From Gigantopelta aegis (Eukaryota > Mollusca > Gastropoda > Neomphalida > Peltospiridae): a DNA stretch of 64,000 nucleotides. Position numbers and translations under genes: made by a program. Below are positions 51,372 to 62,740 of the stretch, piece by piece; position 1 is the stretch's first letter, and each line of letters opens with the position of its first letter. The stretch is from assembly GCF_016097555.1 (NCBI RefSeq), contig NC_054706.1, positions 54,210,009-54,274,008 of the forward strand. Direction: 5' to 3'. Below the pieces are notes generated by a model. It was not told the DNA's origin and did no database searches. It saw nothing but the letters and a program-made list of their open reading frames with translations.

Positions 51372-51796
51372 TATACTATTTATTACCCATTTTCAATATT
51401 TATAATTTTATGGAAGATTTTCGAACGATACTTTTGTTGAAATAACTTTGCATCTTGAGAACACGAGACAGCGCTGTGTCATAGCTGTGACGTACGTATC
51501 GCTGATGACATGACTTCCACCATGGAAACTATGCTTACACACCGTCTATAGTGAAACACTGTTTACGACGTCAAAACGTATCTAGGGGACAAAATGTTGT
51601 TGTTTTTCTTTCCCTAGGGAAAGATAATATGTTTCTTTCCCCACTTCTCTCTGCCCATATGGGTAATAAATAACATTCCCTGACGATGTAATAGTTTACG
51701 TTCATCAAGATATGAACAATGAATTGTTAAATCAAAGTGACAAAGTTTATATATAAACCAAACACTGTGCTTGTGCATCCTTGACTCCAGCGTGCG
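51372..51796. other. Intergenic, nothing recognised
   Basis: No gene or named element. Confidence 0.5.
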
Positions 51797-52125
51797 CGAA
51801 CACACACACAAACACACATACACACACGCACGCACATACACACGCACATAGACATTAACACACCATTTTATTCATATATTGTTTATACGGGCCTGTCATG
51901 GCCTCACACACACACACACGCACACGCACATACACGCACACATACACACACACACATCATTTTATTCATATATTGTTTCTACGGGCCTGTCATCGTCTCT
52001 CACACACGCACATACACGCACACACACACATACACGCACACAGACACACATACACACACATACACACACATACACGCACACATACACACACGCACACGCA
52101 CACATACACGCACACATACACACAC
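51797..52125. repeat. CA-rich minisatellite
   Basis: CACACA, CACGCA and TACACA words, with a flank (TTTATTCATATATTGTTTCT then ACGGGCCTGTCATCG) repeated at about 51868, 51960 and 52129. A larger unit of roughly 90-170 bp has therefore been tandemly duplicated. Confidence 0.9.
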
Positions 52126-53290
52126 ATTTTATTCACATATTGTTTCTACGAGCCTGTCATCGTCTGACGTCAAAATCTATAGTCCGTTTGCGTGAATAGG
52201 CAACCAATGAATTGGAGCATAGCCTAACTCTATAATGAATAATGTAAAAACTTATATTAAACCCATATGAACTCAAAAAACCAATTTTCTACTAAAAATT
52301 TGTATACCAAAAAAAGAGAGTATTTTTAAGAACAAATTACCATCAAATTATATAGATTAATATCATTTTTAATACTGGGGTGAAGACAAAATGTTAGAAG
52401 TAATCGATAGTGCAATACACAGCGACTAAAGGTAGAATACTGCGTGCATTGCGTTGGCTGTTCCATCAGTTGTCTTCATATAGGTAACGTAAGATTTAAC
52501 CTATGCAATTTAATGATAATTTGTAAAGAAACTTTTTTATTTACACTGATTTTTTTTCCAAAAAAAATCTTATTTGAGTTGGTATTGGTTGAAAACTAAA
52601 TAATATATTAATATATAATATATACAATTTTATATGTATGCCATTAATATGTGTATTTTATTGTTTTATTGTGTCTCTAAAAGGCAATTTCAGGCCAAAT
52701 AAATATATTTGCTGATCATTCACCACCTCCATCCCCAACCGCCAAAATAATTGAAATATCCTGAAATGATATTGGTTAGGTTTTGTATTCCGGTATTAAA
52801 TGGTGGGTAAGTCCCACTTGGTCATTCATTCATTCATTTATTTATTCACATGCTTCCATACCACGAAGGTTTCAAGCATGTCTGTCCCGGGGTCGAGTTC
52901 TGGATAGCCAGAGGTCTACTCCGGGACAGAAAATTTAACGGGATAATTTTGAATTTTACTCAAAAATTAAAAATATATATAGGGGGACAAATTTAACTAT
53001 ATTAAAAAAATAATAATAAAAAAAAAATATTTAAAAAAATTTGAAGGTGTAGTCCAAAAATTTATTTAAAAACTATTATTATATCAAAAAAATTCCTAGA
53101 CTAATAAATTTGTCACCATTTTAAATGGGCGTTCTAAATTAAAATAATACAACAAACTCTAAGCCCTCCCACTTGGTCATTCGTTTTGATCTGTTTAACA
53201 AAATACGAACGGTAGTAACATGTTTATTAGCAATCGCTCCCATTATAGACTGGTATTTTGGGGATTTGATGACATCATATCAGTCTAAAA
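52126..53290. other. Intergenic upstream of caspase C
   Basis: About 52855-52935 (AAGCATGTCTGTCCCGGGG) is a repeat also seen at 2820-2840. The rest is AT-rich without a recognised gene. Confidence 0.5.
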
Positions 53291-53292
53291 TC

Positions 53293-53299
53293 TATATAG
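53293..53299 (+). promoter_or_regulatory. TATA-like box, candidate caspase C promoter
   Basis: TATATAG 86 bp before the caspase C start codon, at a reasonable distance for a short 5-prime UTR. Weak evidence in an AT-rich region. Confidence 0.25.
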
Positions 53300-53378
53300 T
53301 GTGACAAGCAGTTCAAAAGAACAAGAAGTGTCGGTAATATCTTATAATAACTTCAGCTCCTGATTTATTGATTTCAGT

Positions 53379-53394
53379 ATGGCAGATAATTCAG
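53379..53394 (+). CDS. Caspase C exon 1 (start codon)
   Basis: MADNS plus one base, donor TCAG|GTAGGT. Accepted because phase and sense continue into exon 2 as DQVDAAAGG. Confidence 0.65.
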
Positions 53395-56300
53395 GTAGGT
53401 TGTGTGTCTTTTTTGTTCCATGACTTAGGCCAAAACATTGTTACTTTGATTATGACATTGAACGATTGACCATGCCACAATCTCGACTCGAGAGTCACTC
53501 AAATTCACTGACGTGACTGAGTGATTTGCTGATCTCAAAGTAGCATAGGCTACCCGTAACACAATAAAAACGATTCACCGAGTGTGATGAACAATGCCGT
53601 TTTATGTTTTATCAACAGATAGGCACCTGTCACTGTTGGATAGATAAAGACTGAAATGTAAAATTAAACAGCAAAGTTGAAATCAGCCAAAAGCTGTTTT
53701 CTCGTGCACGGTTCGCGCTAGCCCGAGTACTCTGACTGTAAGAGAGCTAGACGGATGTTTGGACATAAACACGCTCTCATTACAGTCAGAGACCAACCTA
53801 TGTCTTTTTTTGGCAATTCCTGACTACCAAACGGTAGGCAACGAGTCCCGCTCTAATACCACAACAATCCTATGTTTGACGTCAAATACCTTTACATCAA
53901 TCATTTTCGAGTTAAGTGATACAAAAAAAATCCACATATTAATCACTAATACACTTACTACAGAAAAAAACCCGACAGCACCCACATTCAGCTACGCTTC
54001 GTGACACTCCGTCGCAACAATTGCAAAGCTCGGCGATCTATTTCGAGACTGGGCGATTCCGCCTTGTGCAGCAGTTACAGGGGTCATCTCATAAGAGGAG
54101 GCAGTACGTAGAACATACTTTTGCCGTATCCTGTTGATAACACCCCAAATGTATCCTTCAAATTCAAAATGGAATCAATAATGTGTAATTGTTTTGGTTT
54201 AATGACGTAATGAAATCCAAATTCATCCAAAACGGCATTAGCCAACTCTTCCATGTTGTAACTTCGCTTGATATGAGACGGCCCCTGTAACTGCTGCACA
54301 AGGCGGCATCACCCAGTCTCGAAATAGATCGCCGAGCTTTGCAATTGTTGCGACGGAGTGTCACGAAGCGTAGCTGAATGTGGGTGCTGTCGGGTTTCTT
54401 TCTGTAGTAAGTGTATTAGTGATTAATATGTGGATTTTTTTGTATCACTTAACTCGAAAATGATTGATGTAAAGGTATTTGACGTCAAACATAGGATTGT
54501 TGTGGTATTAGAGCGGGACTCGTTGCCTACCGTTTGGTAGTCAGGAATTGCCAAAAAAAGACATAGGTTGGTCTCTGACTGTAATGAGAGCGTGTTTATG
54601 TCCAAATGTCCGTCTAGCTCTCTTACAGTCAGAGTACTCGGGCTAGGTTCGCGCAATCAACATCCGATTTGTTGTTGTTTGCTTGTCGTTCATTTGTGAG
54701 GTTTTTCTTCGCAGTTCGTGAACATTTTCATTAACAATAAAGTTCAGACAAGTAAGTATCTCCATACAAAACGTTACAAACCCTTAAAACCAATAAGTCT
54801 TACGATATCTAGAGAGGACAGAACAGTTGGAACATGCCCAGGAGAGGTGAAAGGAACGCACCCCAAGTCTGTGTGCACTCTGGGAAATTTGTCGTGACAT
54901 AGGCATTTCTGTGCTTCGAGCGACATCTACCGGTGACATCAGAATACTAACTTTCAAAATTATTTCAAGTAATTGGGTCACGGGGATTCCCATGGTATTT
55001 ATCGATATAAAACCTGCGTTTTCACTCTATTTTATAAAAACGTGATCTAAGCGTGTTACAGTTTTGTAGATTAACCAACATTAGAATTAATTTTCGCGGG
55101 CTAAAACTAGGGCGAGCGACTTTAAGATGACCAGAAACACATTGAATATACAGTCACTGATATTATAAAAAAAAGTATATTTGATGTGTAATTTTAGTCA
55201 TTCAAAGATTTTATTAGTCTGAAACCCTGTACTCTTGTCAAGTTTGCTATTAGAATGTTTGATGTTTAATGTTTTAGATCAAGTTGATGCTGCAGCGGGT
55301 GGAAAAGGTCAGGTTGATGAAACAGATGCTAGAGGAACACGAAGTGGTGCAGGAGATATTGGGTAAGTAATAATTAGCATAAACTGTAAAAAAAAACCTC
55401 AACTGTCCTAATCCCATTCATTTAAAGGCAGATAAAGGAATTATCTATCCTTAGTTGGTAACCATTTATAAAGGTTTTCGGAATTTCTTTTTTTTTTACA
55501 TTATTATTTATATTAAAATAACAATTTACTTACATTTTCTTCCTTAGAATATATGAATATCTCTGTACCGTACATTTCTGGTCATTGTAATGTTTTGTAG
55601 TATGTATCAATATTGATTTTTGTCCAAAATAATTTCATATATATATATTTGTTATGTCTTCTAATGGCCAAACGAAATTTGAAATAACATGTAAATCATC
55701 AAAAAGTTATTCAGAGTTCCAAATGTATTTATTCTTATAATGCAATATATTTAAAACATGTGATGGTTAGATAGTGTTTTAAAACAGGAAAAAAACCCTA
55801 TTTATCAAGTTCTTTCTTACTAACAACTAACTACTAACTTATTGTCCTGGACAAACAGGACAGATAACTCAGGGTTTTTCCCCCAGGACAGTGAACTTGA
55901 ACCATGAAATGAATTAATTACGTAAGTTAAAATACAGGTAAATGTGTATATGTCTACGGGAAGATGCATGTAAAATATCCCTTGCTGCTGTAAGACTTAC
56001 TATAAGGAAGCAGCAGGGGCCTAATTCACTAAACTCTCGCAACTTTGCGATTTCGCAGTGCAATGCTAAAAGACTTGCAAAGAGGATGCTTTGTTGTCTA
56101 GTAGAGCCTAAGAGACCTTTGTGAATTAGGCCCCAGGTTTCCTCACTTTCTCTCAACAACCAAATGTCAAAATATCGACATGTGAAGACACCAAACAGTG
56201 ATGTCATTAAAAATAAAAATAGCAGGTGAAAATCAAATAATAGGCAGCCATTAATCAATAAAAAGTCGACAAGCATTGTTTATTGGAAGTTCGATACCCA

Positions 56301-59300
56301 GCGACAATTGATTCGATAGCAGGCGAAAAATTGCCGGGTGCCGGCTATTAATGACATCCCTGCCAAATAGCTGTAATTTAAAATGTGCCGAAGTGGTCTT
56401 AATAGCAACCCCAGATGAAAAATCTAAACTTAGAGCAATAAAACTAGATGCAAATGGTAGATCTTAAAGAGATCTTTCCTAAACAGTTTAAATTATCTTG
56501 GTAGCTCTATTGGAACCAAAGTTACATAGAAAGTAGGTGTCGGAAATCTAACCATTTTTAGAAATCGTGATGTACATTATATTAAGTAAACTAAAGGCCA
56601 AAGACGGCACCGGTGCCTAAAATTATTAAGACTTTTCCCTTTAATTTGCTTAATAACTGACAAATCATAATAAAATTTAGCAGTTTAGTGTCCTTTTTCC
56701 TGCTGAATCCATTTCTAGACATTAAAATTAAATAACTTGAATAGGTATATGTGAAAAAAGGCAAAATATAATTTGTCAAAATTATATGAATACACATTTG
56801 ATGAAAAATACTCGGTTACTGTTTCTCTCCTTTTATATCCATTCATTTGTTACACCAAGAAAGTAATGTTCTTTCCTAAATATGACAATTATATGTGATA
56901 TATACAATACATTGTATTTAGTAAAGCAATTTTCAGTTCTGTTATGTACATTTATTCAGTGGAAAAATCATCTTTCAAGAACTAGTGACCAGTGTGTTTT
57001 GAAAATCCATGTCATTCTTCGATATGACCAGTTACTTGACTAAGATATTTCAGATAATTATTTAAAATATAGCTGACTGAACCGGACGAATAGTTTTTGT
57101 ATTTCTTGATGGTTTGGAATAAACTACTGACGTCCAGAGCCAACACAATCTGGGATGAATCCTTTCTGAATCACAAGTGTCACAACCTTTTTCCGTTTCT
57201 CTGTTATTTCATGATCTACCAGTTTATTTGTTTTTAACAGTTTATTATGATTATACTGAAGCAAATTATATAATTTCACATCGGTACCATCATCAAAATC
57301 AGTTTGTACATCAACAGTAACAGTTTGAAAACCAGGCACAACACATGTAGATATTTCCACAGGATCTACAATTTTGCGTTCATTAAGCACAATATCTTTA
57401 TTCGTAGTCGAAGAATTGTGTGTGGAAACACCAACATTCAAAGTGACAGGCAGTGCAAGTGGTCTGGTCATGGTCACAGGAGGTTTAAATGGTCTTATCA
57501 GCAGGTCTGCAACAGTCTTGTAACCTGGTACCTTTTTCTTTACGCTTAGTTTTTTCTTAACATCACAAAGACGAATAAGTTTTGAACAAACTGATTTTAC
57601 ATTGGAGCCAGTAAACTGCGGATCTAACTTTGGTAATAAATGGACATGGTCAAGAAGACCTTTATTTGATTGTTCAAAGAAATATTTTAATTCGAGAACA
57701 ATTCCATTTGATAGCTCTGAAATAGGCTGAATTTCTTCATAGTCCAGAAGTTTTGCTTTTGTTAAGTCAACCTGCAGACATAATGGTCCAGGATATTCCA
57801 TCTTGCATCATGAATAATTTGGGTAATATATTACATGTAAGAACATGCTTATCTTGGCCTTTGATGAGAATTATGGCAAAGCAAGCTGGGAAAAAAAATA
57901 TATATATATATATATATATATAGGCCTACATACAGAAATATATTATTACATACCTGATATAAGACTCTTAAGCAAATATTCCTTTTCAGGGATCAAAGTT
58001 AACATTTTTGCCTAGGAGTACTGTGCACCGTAACTAAGAAACATAAGAGCAAAACTAGAGCTGAGCGGTGTTGAAATTTGAGGTTCGGTATCAAGATCAT
58101 TAATTTTTTGTGTGATTTACCTCAATATCGGTAGGGTATTCAGTATTGACACAATACCAATATTATATAGATACCAATATTGAGCCGTATTTTCGGTATA
58201 CTTGGCTTTAAATGCATTCTTGAGTTAAGTCTCACCTGCTAATTTCATCTAAATAAAATTAACTTCTATAGACAAGGCTCTCATCTGATTTATGCCCAAC
58301 CCATTTTGCGTTCGTCAGATATATTGTTAGTGCTTTACTAAATGGCGGAGGAAACATTTTTCAATGATGAAATTTCAGTACGGTAAATCGGTATTGACAT
58401 GATACCGATACCGAATGGTATATACGTTATACCACCTAGCTCTAAGCAAAATACTTATTTTAGGAGCAAAACTTTCATTGTAAAAAATAAAAGTAGTTTA
58501 TGATTTTTACTGAACATTCAAGACTGTAAGCACATGTTAAGATATTTTAAAATAGCTAATATTTTATAATATACAGTATTTCCTTGAAAATTATTCAAAA
58601 GTGGTTAATTTAAAATAGACAGGATGAGCTGTGGCTAATTCGAGACCTTCTTTCATTTCAGTCAGACAGAGTATGGGTTTGCAACGGGTGAGTTACCAGT
58701 AGAGAAGGAGTCGTCTCTGTTGTCAGACGAATACAAGATGAACTATCCGAACAGAGGACTGGCAGTGATAATCAACAATCGAGACTTCGCATCACACACG
58801 AATATGGGAACTCGCACAGGGACAGATCAAGATAAAATTAATATTAACAATCGTCTGCGCGTGTTGGATTTCACGACGGAAATCTATGACAATATGTCTA
58901 TTAACGATATGAAGATGCTAATGAAGAAGGGTGGGTACATTTATTTGAAAAGCAGAAATTTCTTTTGTAGGTTTTTGTTTTCTTAGGAAGTACATTTCTG
59001 TCTCTACCCATTTAGTTGTCATTGGTACTGTACACAATCTAAGCTTTGGCATGGATGGTAATGCTGTTTACTCAGATACTGTTTTGCTGTGTATTCAAAT
59101 GCTGTCTTGCTGTTTATTCAAATACTGTCTTGCTGTTTATTCAGATGCTGTCATGCTACTAAACAATGCATTCACATCATCAAGGGAACATATATTTTAA
59201 GCATCTTAAACCATTGATGTGTGCAGTGCAGATTTTGTGCATTTCCATCAATAGTCCTATTCAGTTAACACTGATAACCCCCCATCAATGAACACATTCC

Positions 59301-62300
59301 CTGCACCAGAACAGAGTTTCAGATACACTCTTGTGTTGGTCAACTCTCAGACATGCACAGTGCTCTCGACAGGAAGCAAATCATCTGGTTGATTGAAAAA
59401 ACAAAGCTGTCATTATCAATGTCATATGTTACTGTAACAGTGGCAAATTGATTAATAAACATTTGAAATTGATGGGATTTTTGGGGGCTTATTTTCATAT
59501 TTTTAGTTTATTTGTCTTGTTGGACAAGTTGTTATATATAGAGAATAACTAGTTAATGATGTAGGATATGAGCTTTATCCTGTAAAGGTAGGAATGGAAA
59601 ATTCTGAGATTCTTGCTAAGCGCACTCTTCAATTGGCTTGAAGAGTTTAAAGCTGATATCCTGCGTCATTAACTAGTTATTATTTTTAATATGTGATCCA
59701 TAAAAATTAAGCTGAAAAGCTATTATTTCTGTTATTTTAGATAACATTGTACGATGATCTAGAAGTCAAATGAATGATTTTGTAATGAATCTATGCATGT
59801 GACGTCATGTGCGTGTTAATAGAGAATAACTAGTTCATTACGTCGGATATCTGCTTTATCCTGTGAAGGTAAGAATGGAAAATTTCACGAGGCTCTGCCG
59901 AGTGGAATTTCTCATTCGGCCTGTACCTACCAGCCTTATGTCCAATGGCTTAACTACGACGCCACCGAGGCCGGTGTTATGGTACTAATTTTGTCTTACT
60001 ATTGTTTTCTATTAAAATCTTTTCAGTCACTAATATTGAATGCTTGTATTTTTTAGCTGGCAAACTAGATCACACACGAAATGACTGTTTTGCCTGTGTG
60101 ATTCTCTCTCATGGTGAGGAAGGCACAGTGTATGGAACCGACGGTCCCGTGGAAATTAAAGACTTGGTGGAGCCTTTCAAGGGACATAACTGTCCATCTT
60201 TAGCCGGAAAACCTAAGTTATTTTTCATTCAGGTGAGAAGCTGTTTTACAAGAGTACAAAGTATTTTCTTTCTTTTTATATAAGAATTGTTTGTCGTGTT
60301 TTGTGAGTTTATCAAGGTAAAACAGTCACAAATTATAGATAATCAGGGCGACCAACTTTCCGGAATTTTTCATTCATATCCGGAATTCCGGAATTAATGC
60401 CAAATATCCGGAATTTTTTCAAATTCGTTATCATTATTTTTTTTGGAAGCAACCATTTCTGAATATATTTAAAATTTTCTATATTTTTAAATCTCGAGTT
60501 TATTAAACAGAGCTTATCATTCTGCCTTCTCCATTGCAACCTGAACTTGGTATTATCGACTGGTTAATGCTATTACTAAGACGTTTGTCTATTGGCTGTA
60601 TTTGTCAACAGCCGACCAATGAAACTGTTTTTGACAATCAAGTAAACTGAAGCCATGTATGAAATTTGTCTTTCTTGTTATGTAGTTTATGTATTCATTT
60701 TAAAGATATTTCAAATATCATATAGTAATTACTACGGGACAGACATCGGTTCTATGGCGATGCATGCAACTTCGCCACTGTGTGTAAAAACCTGAACATA
60801 TAACAGAACACTTGCGATCGTACGAAAACAAAAGAAACGGATCCACAATTCTCTTCTTATTTTCGTATGCTTTCATGTGCAACATTTCACTAAATATTAT
60901 TTGTCTACCAGTAATCTGTGACACATTCATGACATTAATATTAATTAATTAATATACCTACCAATTTTGTTTTATTCAAGTACGTTAAACTATAAAAAAA
61001 TTAAATTTTTACAAACCATTGTTAGATTTTTCCGTGAAAAGTGCTGCACTAATAGTAAAGTAAGCGTAATGCAGAACGATAGCCAGTCTTAATGTGGGTA
61101 CCAGACGTTTCGTCCCCGATTCAGTTAACCACAAATTGGTTCGACCCCACTGATGAAATAGTGCAAATGTTGCAATGTACCTACATAAAAATAACATTGG
61201 TCCCAAGTTTGTCACTTTATTACTAATCTGTAGGTGGGAGTGAAATTGTACTACACAATTTGCTAATAAAGTGGGGCTTTGGGGGGGGGGGGGGGTGATG
61301 ATTTTTGGTGTTTGGTCTGTGTGTGTGTGTGTGATAATGTTGTTAATTGCTGTACTAGGTGTAGTAACTTTATTTACACTGGTGAATATATTTAGCATGT
61401 TTTCCTAGACAAGCCATAAAGTAGGGCTATGCTTAAAAAGGAAGTAGAATAATTCTGCCACTTATGTGGATTGATTTATACTTTTATTATTGAATACATA
61501 AATATTAACATTCCAATAAATAATTTAAAAAAAATATTGTTATGTATCTCTTTGGTTGTTATTTTAAAAATATGTCAAATATGGCGCTGTTTAAATTATT
61601 TTTATATTTTTGAAAATGGCGTTCGCATGCTTAAAAATTAAAATACCAGAAAATTCCGGTAAAATATTTCCATTAGGTTGGTCGCCCTGTAAAATCGCGT
61701 AGCGTAGTGAAGTGATTTTATACAATTTTTTTGACTGTTATACATCGATAAATTTGCAGAAAATTACAAGCAATTCTTATAATTACAAACAGCACAACTT
61801 ATTTAGTTAAAAACTACACATAATTCATAAATCAGTTTCTAACGTTCTTCCCATGATCTACTTTACGTAATGACGTTATTTTCGAGTTTAAAATCCTTTA
61901 CTTCGCAACGCAATTTTATGCAGCTTGTGACAGTTGTAAATTCATTAAAATAAATGACAAACAGATTTTATATAATTACAAAGATAGGAGCTTGTGCAGA
62001 GGGTGGGTTATGGCAGTCGAACCATCCCCCTTGATCAAGCAAATATTCTCTTTTTTGCAATACTTTTCTGGGGAAGCATGTATTAACCCCACATAAATTT
62101 TGCTAGCCACAGTTTAGCCCCCACCCACTTCTAAAATGTATGCACAAGCACCTGGACACACCATATTTAGTTAAAATACACTTAAATCAGCTTCTAGTGT
62201 CCTTTCCATGACCTGTTTTACGTAATGACGTCCTAGCTGGCATAATTACGTCATTTTTTGCGGTTTATCGAAGGATAACATTTTCTTCGATGTCCTCCAA

Positions 62301-62740
62301 TCAGAATTAAGGAAATTGTTTAAACGCGTAAATTTTGTAATTATATCATAATATAAGAGCATGTTGCATTAAGTGATAATAATGAACACTGAAGCTGCAA
62401 TCAGTGATTAAGCAGGATCAAAGGAATATTCTGAGATTTTAGAAACATGACCATAACAGCACAGAAAATAAATATTTGTAAAACCCCTGAGCACAAAGGG
62501 CAAAATTTACGAAAGGTATTTATCCCTTAGTCTTATCATTATTATATATATTATGAAATGCACATACATAATATTATTCTTTTTAAAAATCTATTCAGGC
62601 CTGCCGAGGCCAATCTTTTGACAAGGGAGTAACAGTCTGTGATGCATTGGGAGGGAAAGGTGGCTCCCTACCCATGGAGCCAGTAACATATCGAATTCCG
62701 ACAGAGGCAGATTTTCTCATGGCTTACTCAGTGGTACCAG
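53379..62740 (+). CDS. Caspase C (caspase-3/7-like), 3-prime end outside window
   Basis: Exons 53379-53394, 55278-55362, 58662-58930, 60057-60232 and 62599-62740 join in phases 1, 2, 1, 0 and leave phase 1, giving 229 residues plus one base. Key residues: Arg85 (TRTGTD), His142 (LSHGEE) and QACRG with Cys184. The N-terminal 57 residues are a short, Gly/Asp-rich prodomain with a DETD at 19-22, a plausible removal site. The linker ends [20 protein letters not shown], close to vertebrate caspase-3 and -7. The small subunit should follow after 64000. It lacks the insertion seen in A and B. Introns are loaded with mobile elements, including a fold-back element in intron 1 and an unrelated antisense open frame in intron 2. 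An apoptotic executioner role is inferred from the family. Confidence 0.92.
53719..54645. mobile_element. Fold-back element with 9-bp target-site duplication and captured helicase fragment
   Basis: Arms 53719-54093 and 54272-54645 are near-identical inverted copies (outer ends TAGCCCGAGTACTCTGAC), differing at roughly ten positions. The element is flanked by GGTTCGCGC at 53710-53718 and 54646-54654. The 178-bp loop and inner arm encode a RecQ-like helicase fragment on the - strand. Long terminal inverted repeats plus a 9-bp duplication are the hallmark of Mutator-like elements; carrying a gene fragment between them is the Pack-MULE arrangement. No transposase is present. It sits in caspase C intron 1. 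Confidence 0.9.
54084..54299 (-). pseudogene. RecQ-like helicase N-terminal fragment inside the fold-back element
   Basis: An open stretch of about 70 codons: [17 protein letters not shown], then [18 protein letters not shown] (Q-motif-like position) and [17 protein letters not shown], with a Walker A motif TGYGKS as in RecQ-type DExH helicases, where PTGGGKS or similar is usual. It stops just after PPLMR on entering the left arm, so only the first motif of the helicase core is present and it cannot be an active helicase. The frame has no interruption, suggesting recent capture. Source gene not in the window. Confidence 0.75.
55120..55240. mobile_element. MITE fragment (same family as 20067-20466)
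   Basis: GATGACCAGAAACACATTGA then ATATACAGTCACTGATATTA, the 3-prime half of the family. Confidence 0.7.
55278..55362 (+). CDS. Caspase C exon 2 (prodomain)
   Basis: Residues 6-33 with [16 protein letters not shown]. Acceptor TGTTTTAG, donor TTGG|GTAAGT. Confidence 0.8.
55808..56134. mobile_element. SINE family 2 tail, SINE family 1 remnant and a complete MITE
   Basis: About 55808-55912 is a family 2 3-prime part (ACTTATTGTCCTGGACAAAC). About 55945-56010 is a family 1 body remnant. Within it, 56016-56134 is a 119-bp MITE with ends GGGGCCTAATTCAC and GTGAATTAGGCCCC. Confidence 0.75.
57124..57801 (-). CDS. Unidentified 225-codon open frame, antisense in caspase C intron 2
   Basis: The longest non-repetitive open frame in the window, from [12 protein letters not shown] to [12 protein letters not shown] and stop. 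The composition is ordinary (Lys, Val, Leu and Thr rich) with no signal peptide, membrane segment or motif I recognise. Lys-rich stretches ([17 protein letters not shown]) could be nuclear-localisation-like. It lies alone on the strand opposite to caspase C, without neighbouring exons or obvious terminal repeats. It may be a nested intronless gene, the last exon of a longer gene, or the product of a mobile element. I do not assign a function. Confidence 0.45.
   Translation of the reverse strand: MEYPGPLCLQVDLTKAKLLDYEEIQPISELSNGIVLELKYFFEQSNKGLLDHVHLLPKLDPQFTGSNVKSVCSKLIRLCDVKKKLSVKKKVPGYKTVADLLIRPFKPPVTMTRPLALPVTLNVGVSTHNSSTTNKDIVLNERKIVDPVEISTCVVPGFQTVTVDVQTDFDDGTDVKLYNLLQYNHNKLLKTNKLVDHEITEKRKKVVTLVIQKGFIPDCVGSGRQ
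57893..57921. repeat. Short (AT)n run
   Basis: A short AT dinucleotide run just upstream (on the - strand) of the unidentified open frame. Confidence 0.85.
58056..58444. mobile_element. hAT-like MITE with 8-bp target-site duplication
   Basis: Ends TAGAGCTGAGCGGT and complement TAGAGCTAGGTGGT, flanked by AGCAAAAC (58048-58055) and AGCAAAAT (58445-58452). Rich in ATACCGATA-like words. The 8-bp duplication and TAGAGCT ends fit the hAT superfamily. Confidence 0.85.
58662..58930 (+). CDS. Caspase C exon 3
   Basis: Residues 34-123: end of the prodomain, then [17 protein letters not shown] and Arg85. Acceptor TTTCATTTCAG, donor AAGG|GTGGGT. Confidence 0.92.
59066..59160. repeat. Short tandem repeat, about 26 bp unit
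   Basis: Four imperfect copies of CTGTCTTGCTGTTTATTCAA in caspase C intron 3. Confidence 0.8.
59541..59682. mobile_element. MITE with GAGAATAACTAGTTAATGA ends
   Basis: Left GAGAATAACTAGTTAATGA and right complement (TCATTAACTAGTTATTATT) give imperfect terminal inverted repeats. A partial second copy lies at about 59819-59915 (GAGAATAACTAGTTCATTAC). Confidence 0.8.
59918..59975 (-). mobile_element. SINE family 2 head fragment
   Basis: CTGTACCTACCAGCCTTATG then CTTAACTACGACGCCACCGA, the complement of the tRNA-like head only. Confidence 0.8.
60057..60232 (+). CDS. Caspase C exon 4 (catalytic His)
   Basis: Residues 124-182: [19 protein letters not shown], then [15 protein letters not shown], ending at the Gln of QACRG. 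Confidence 0.95.
60344..61689. mobile_element. 1.35-kb non-autonomous DNA transposon
   Basis: Ends CAGGGCGACCAACTTTCCGG and complement CAGGGCGACCAACCTAATGG (identical for 13 bases), with CCGGAATT words near both ends. No transposase is recognised; an open frame at 61009-61398 is not convincing. The target-site duplication is not clear. It sits in caspase C intron 4. Confidence 0.82.
61690..62598. other. Caspase C intron 4, remainder
   Basis: Blocks such as CATGATCTACTTTACGTAATGACGT and TCCATGACCTGTTTTACGTAATGACGT, quoted here only in outline, recur at about 61851 and 62207, a weak internal duplication. No exon found. Confidence 0.5.
62599..62740 (+). CDS. Caspase C exon 5 (catalytic Cys)
   Basis: Starts ACRG (Cys184), carries the linker and [15 protein letters not shown]. 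Donor CCAG|GTATGG; the next exon is outside the window. Confidence 0.94.

Noticed and set aside
61009-61398. Protein gene within the 1.35-kb transposon
   Set aside because: No recognisable motif, low-complexity Pro run from a G tract, and no sign of a transposase.
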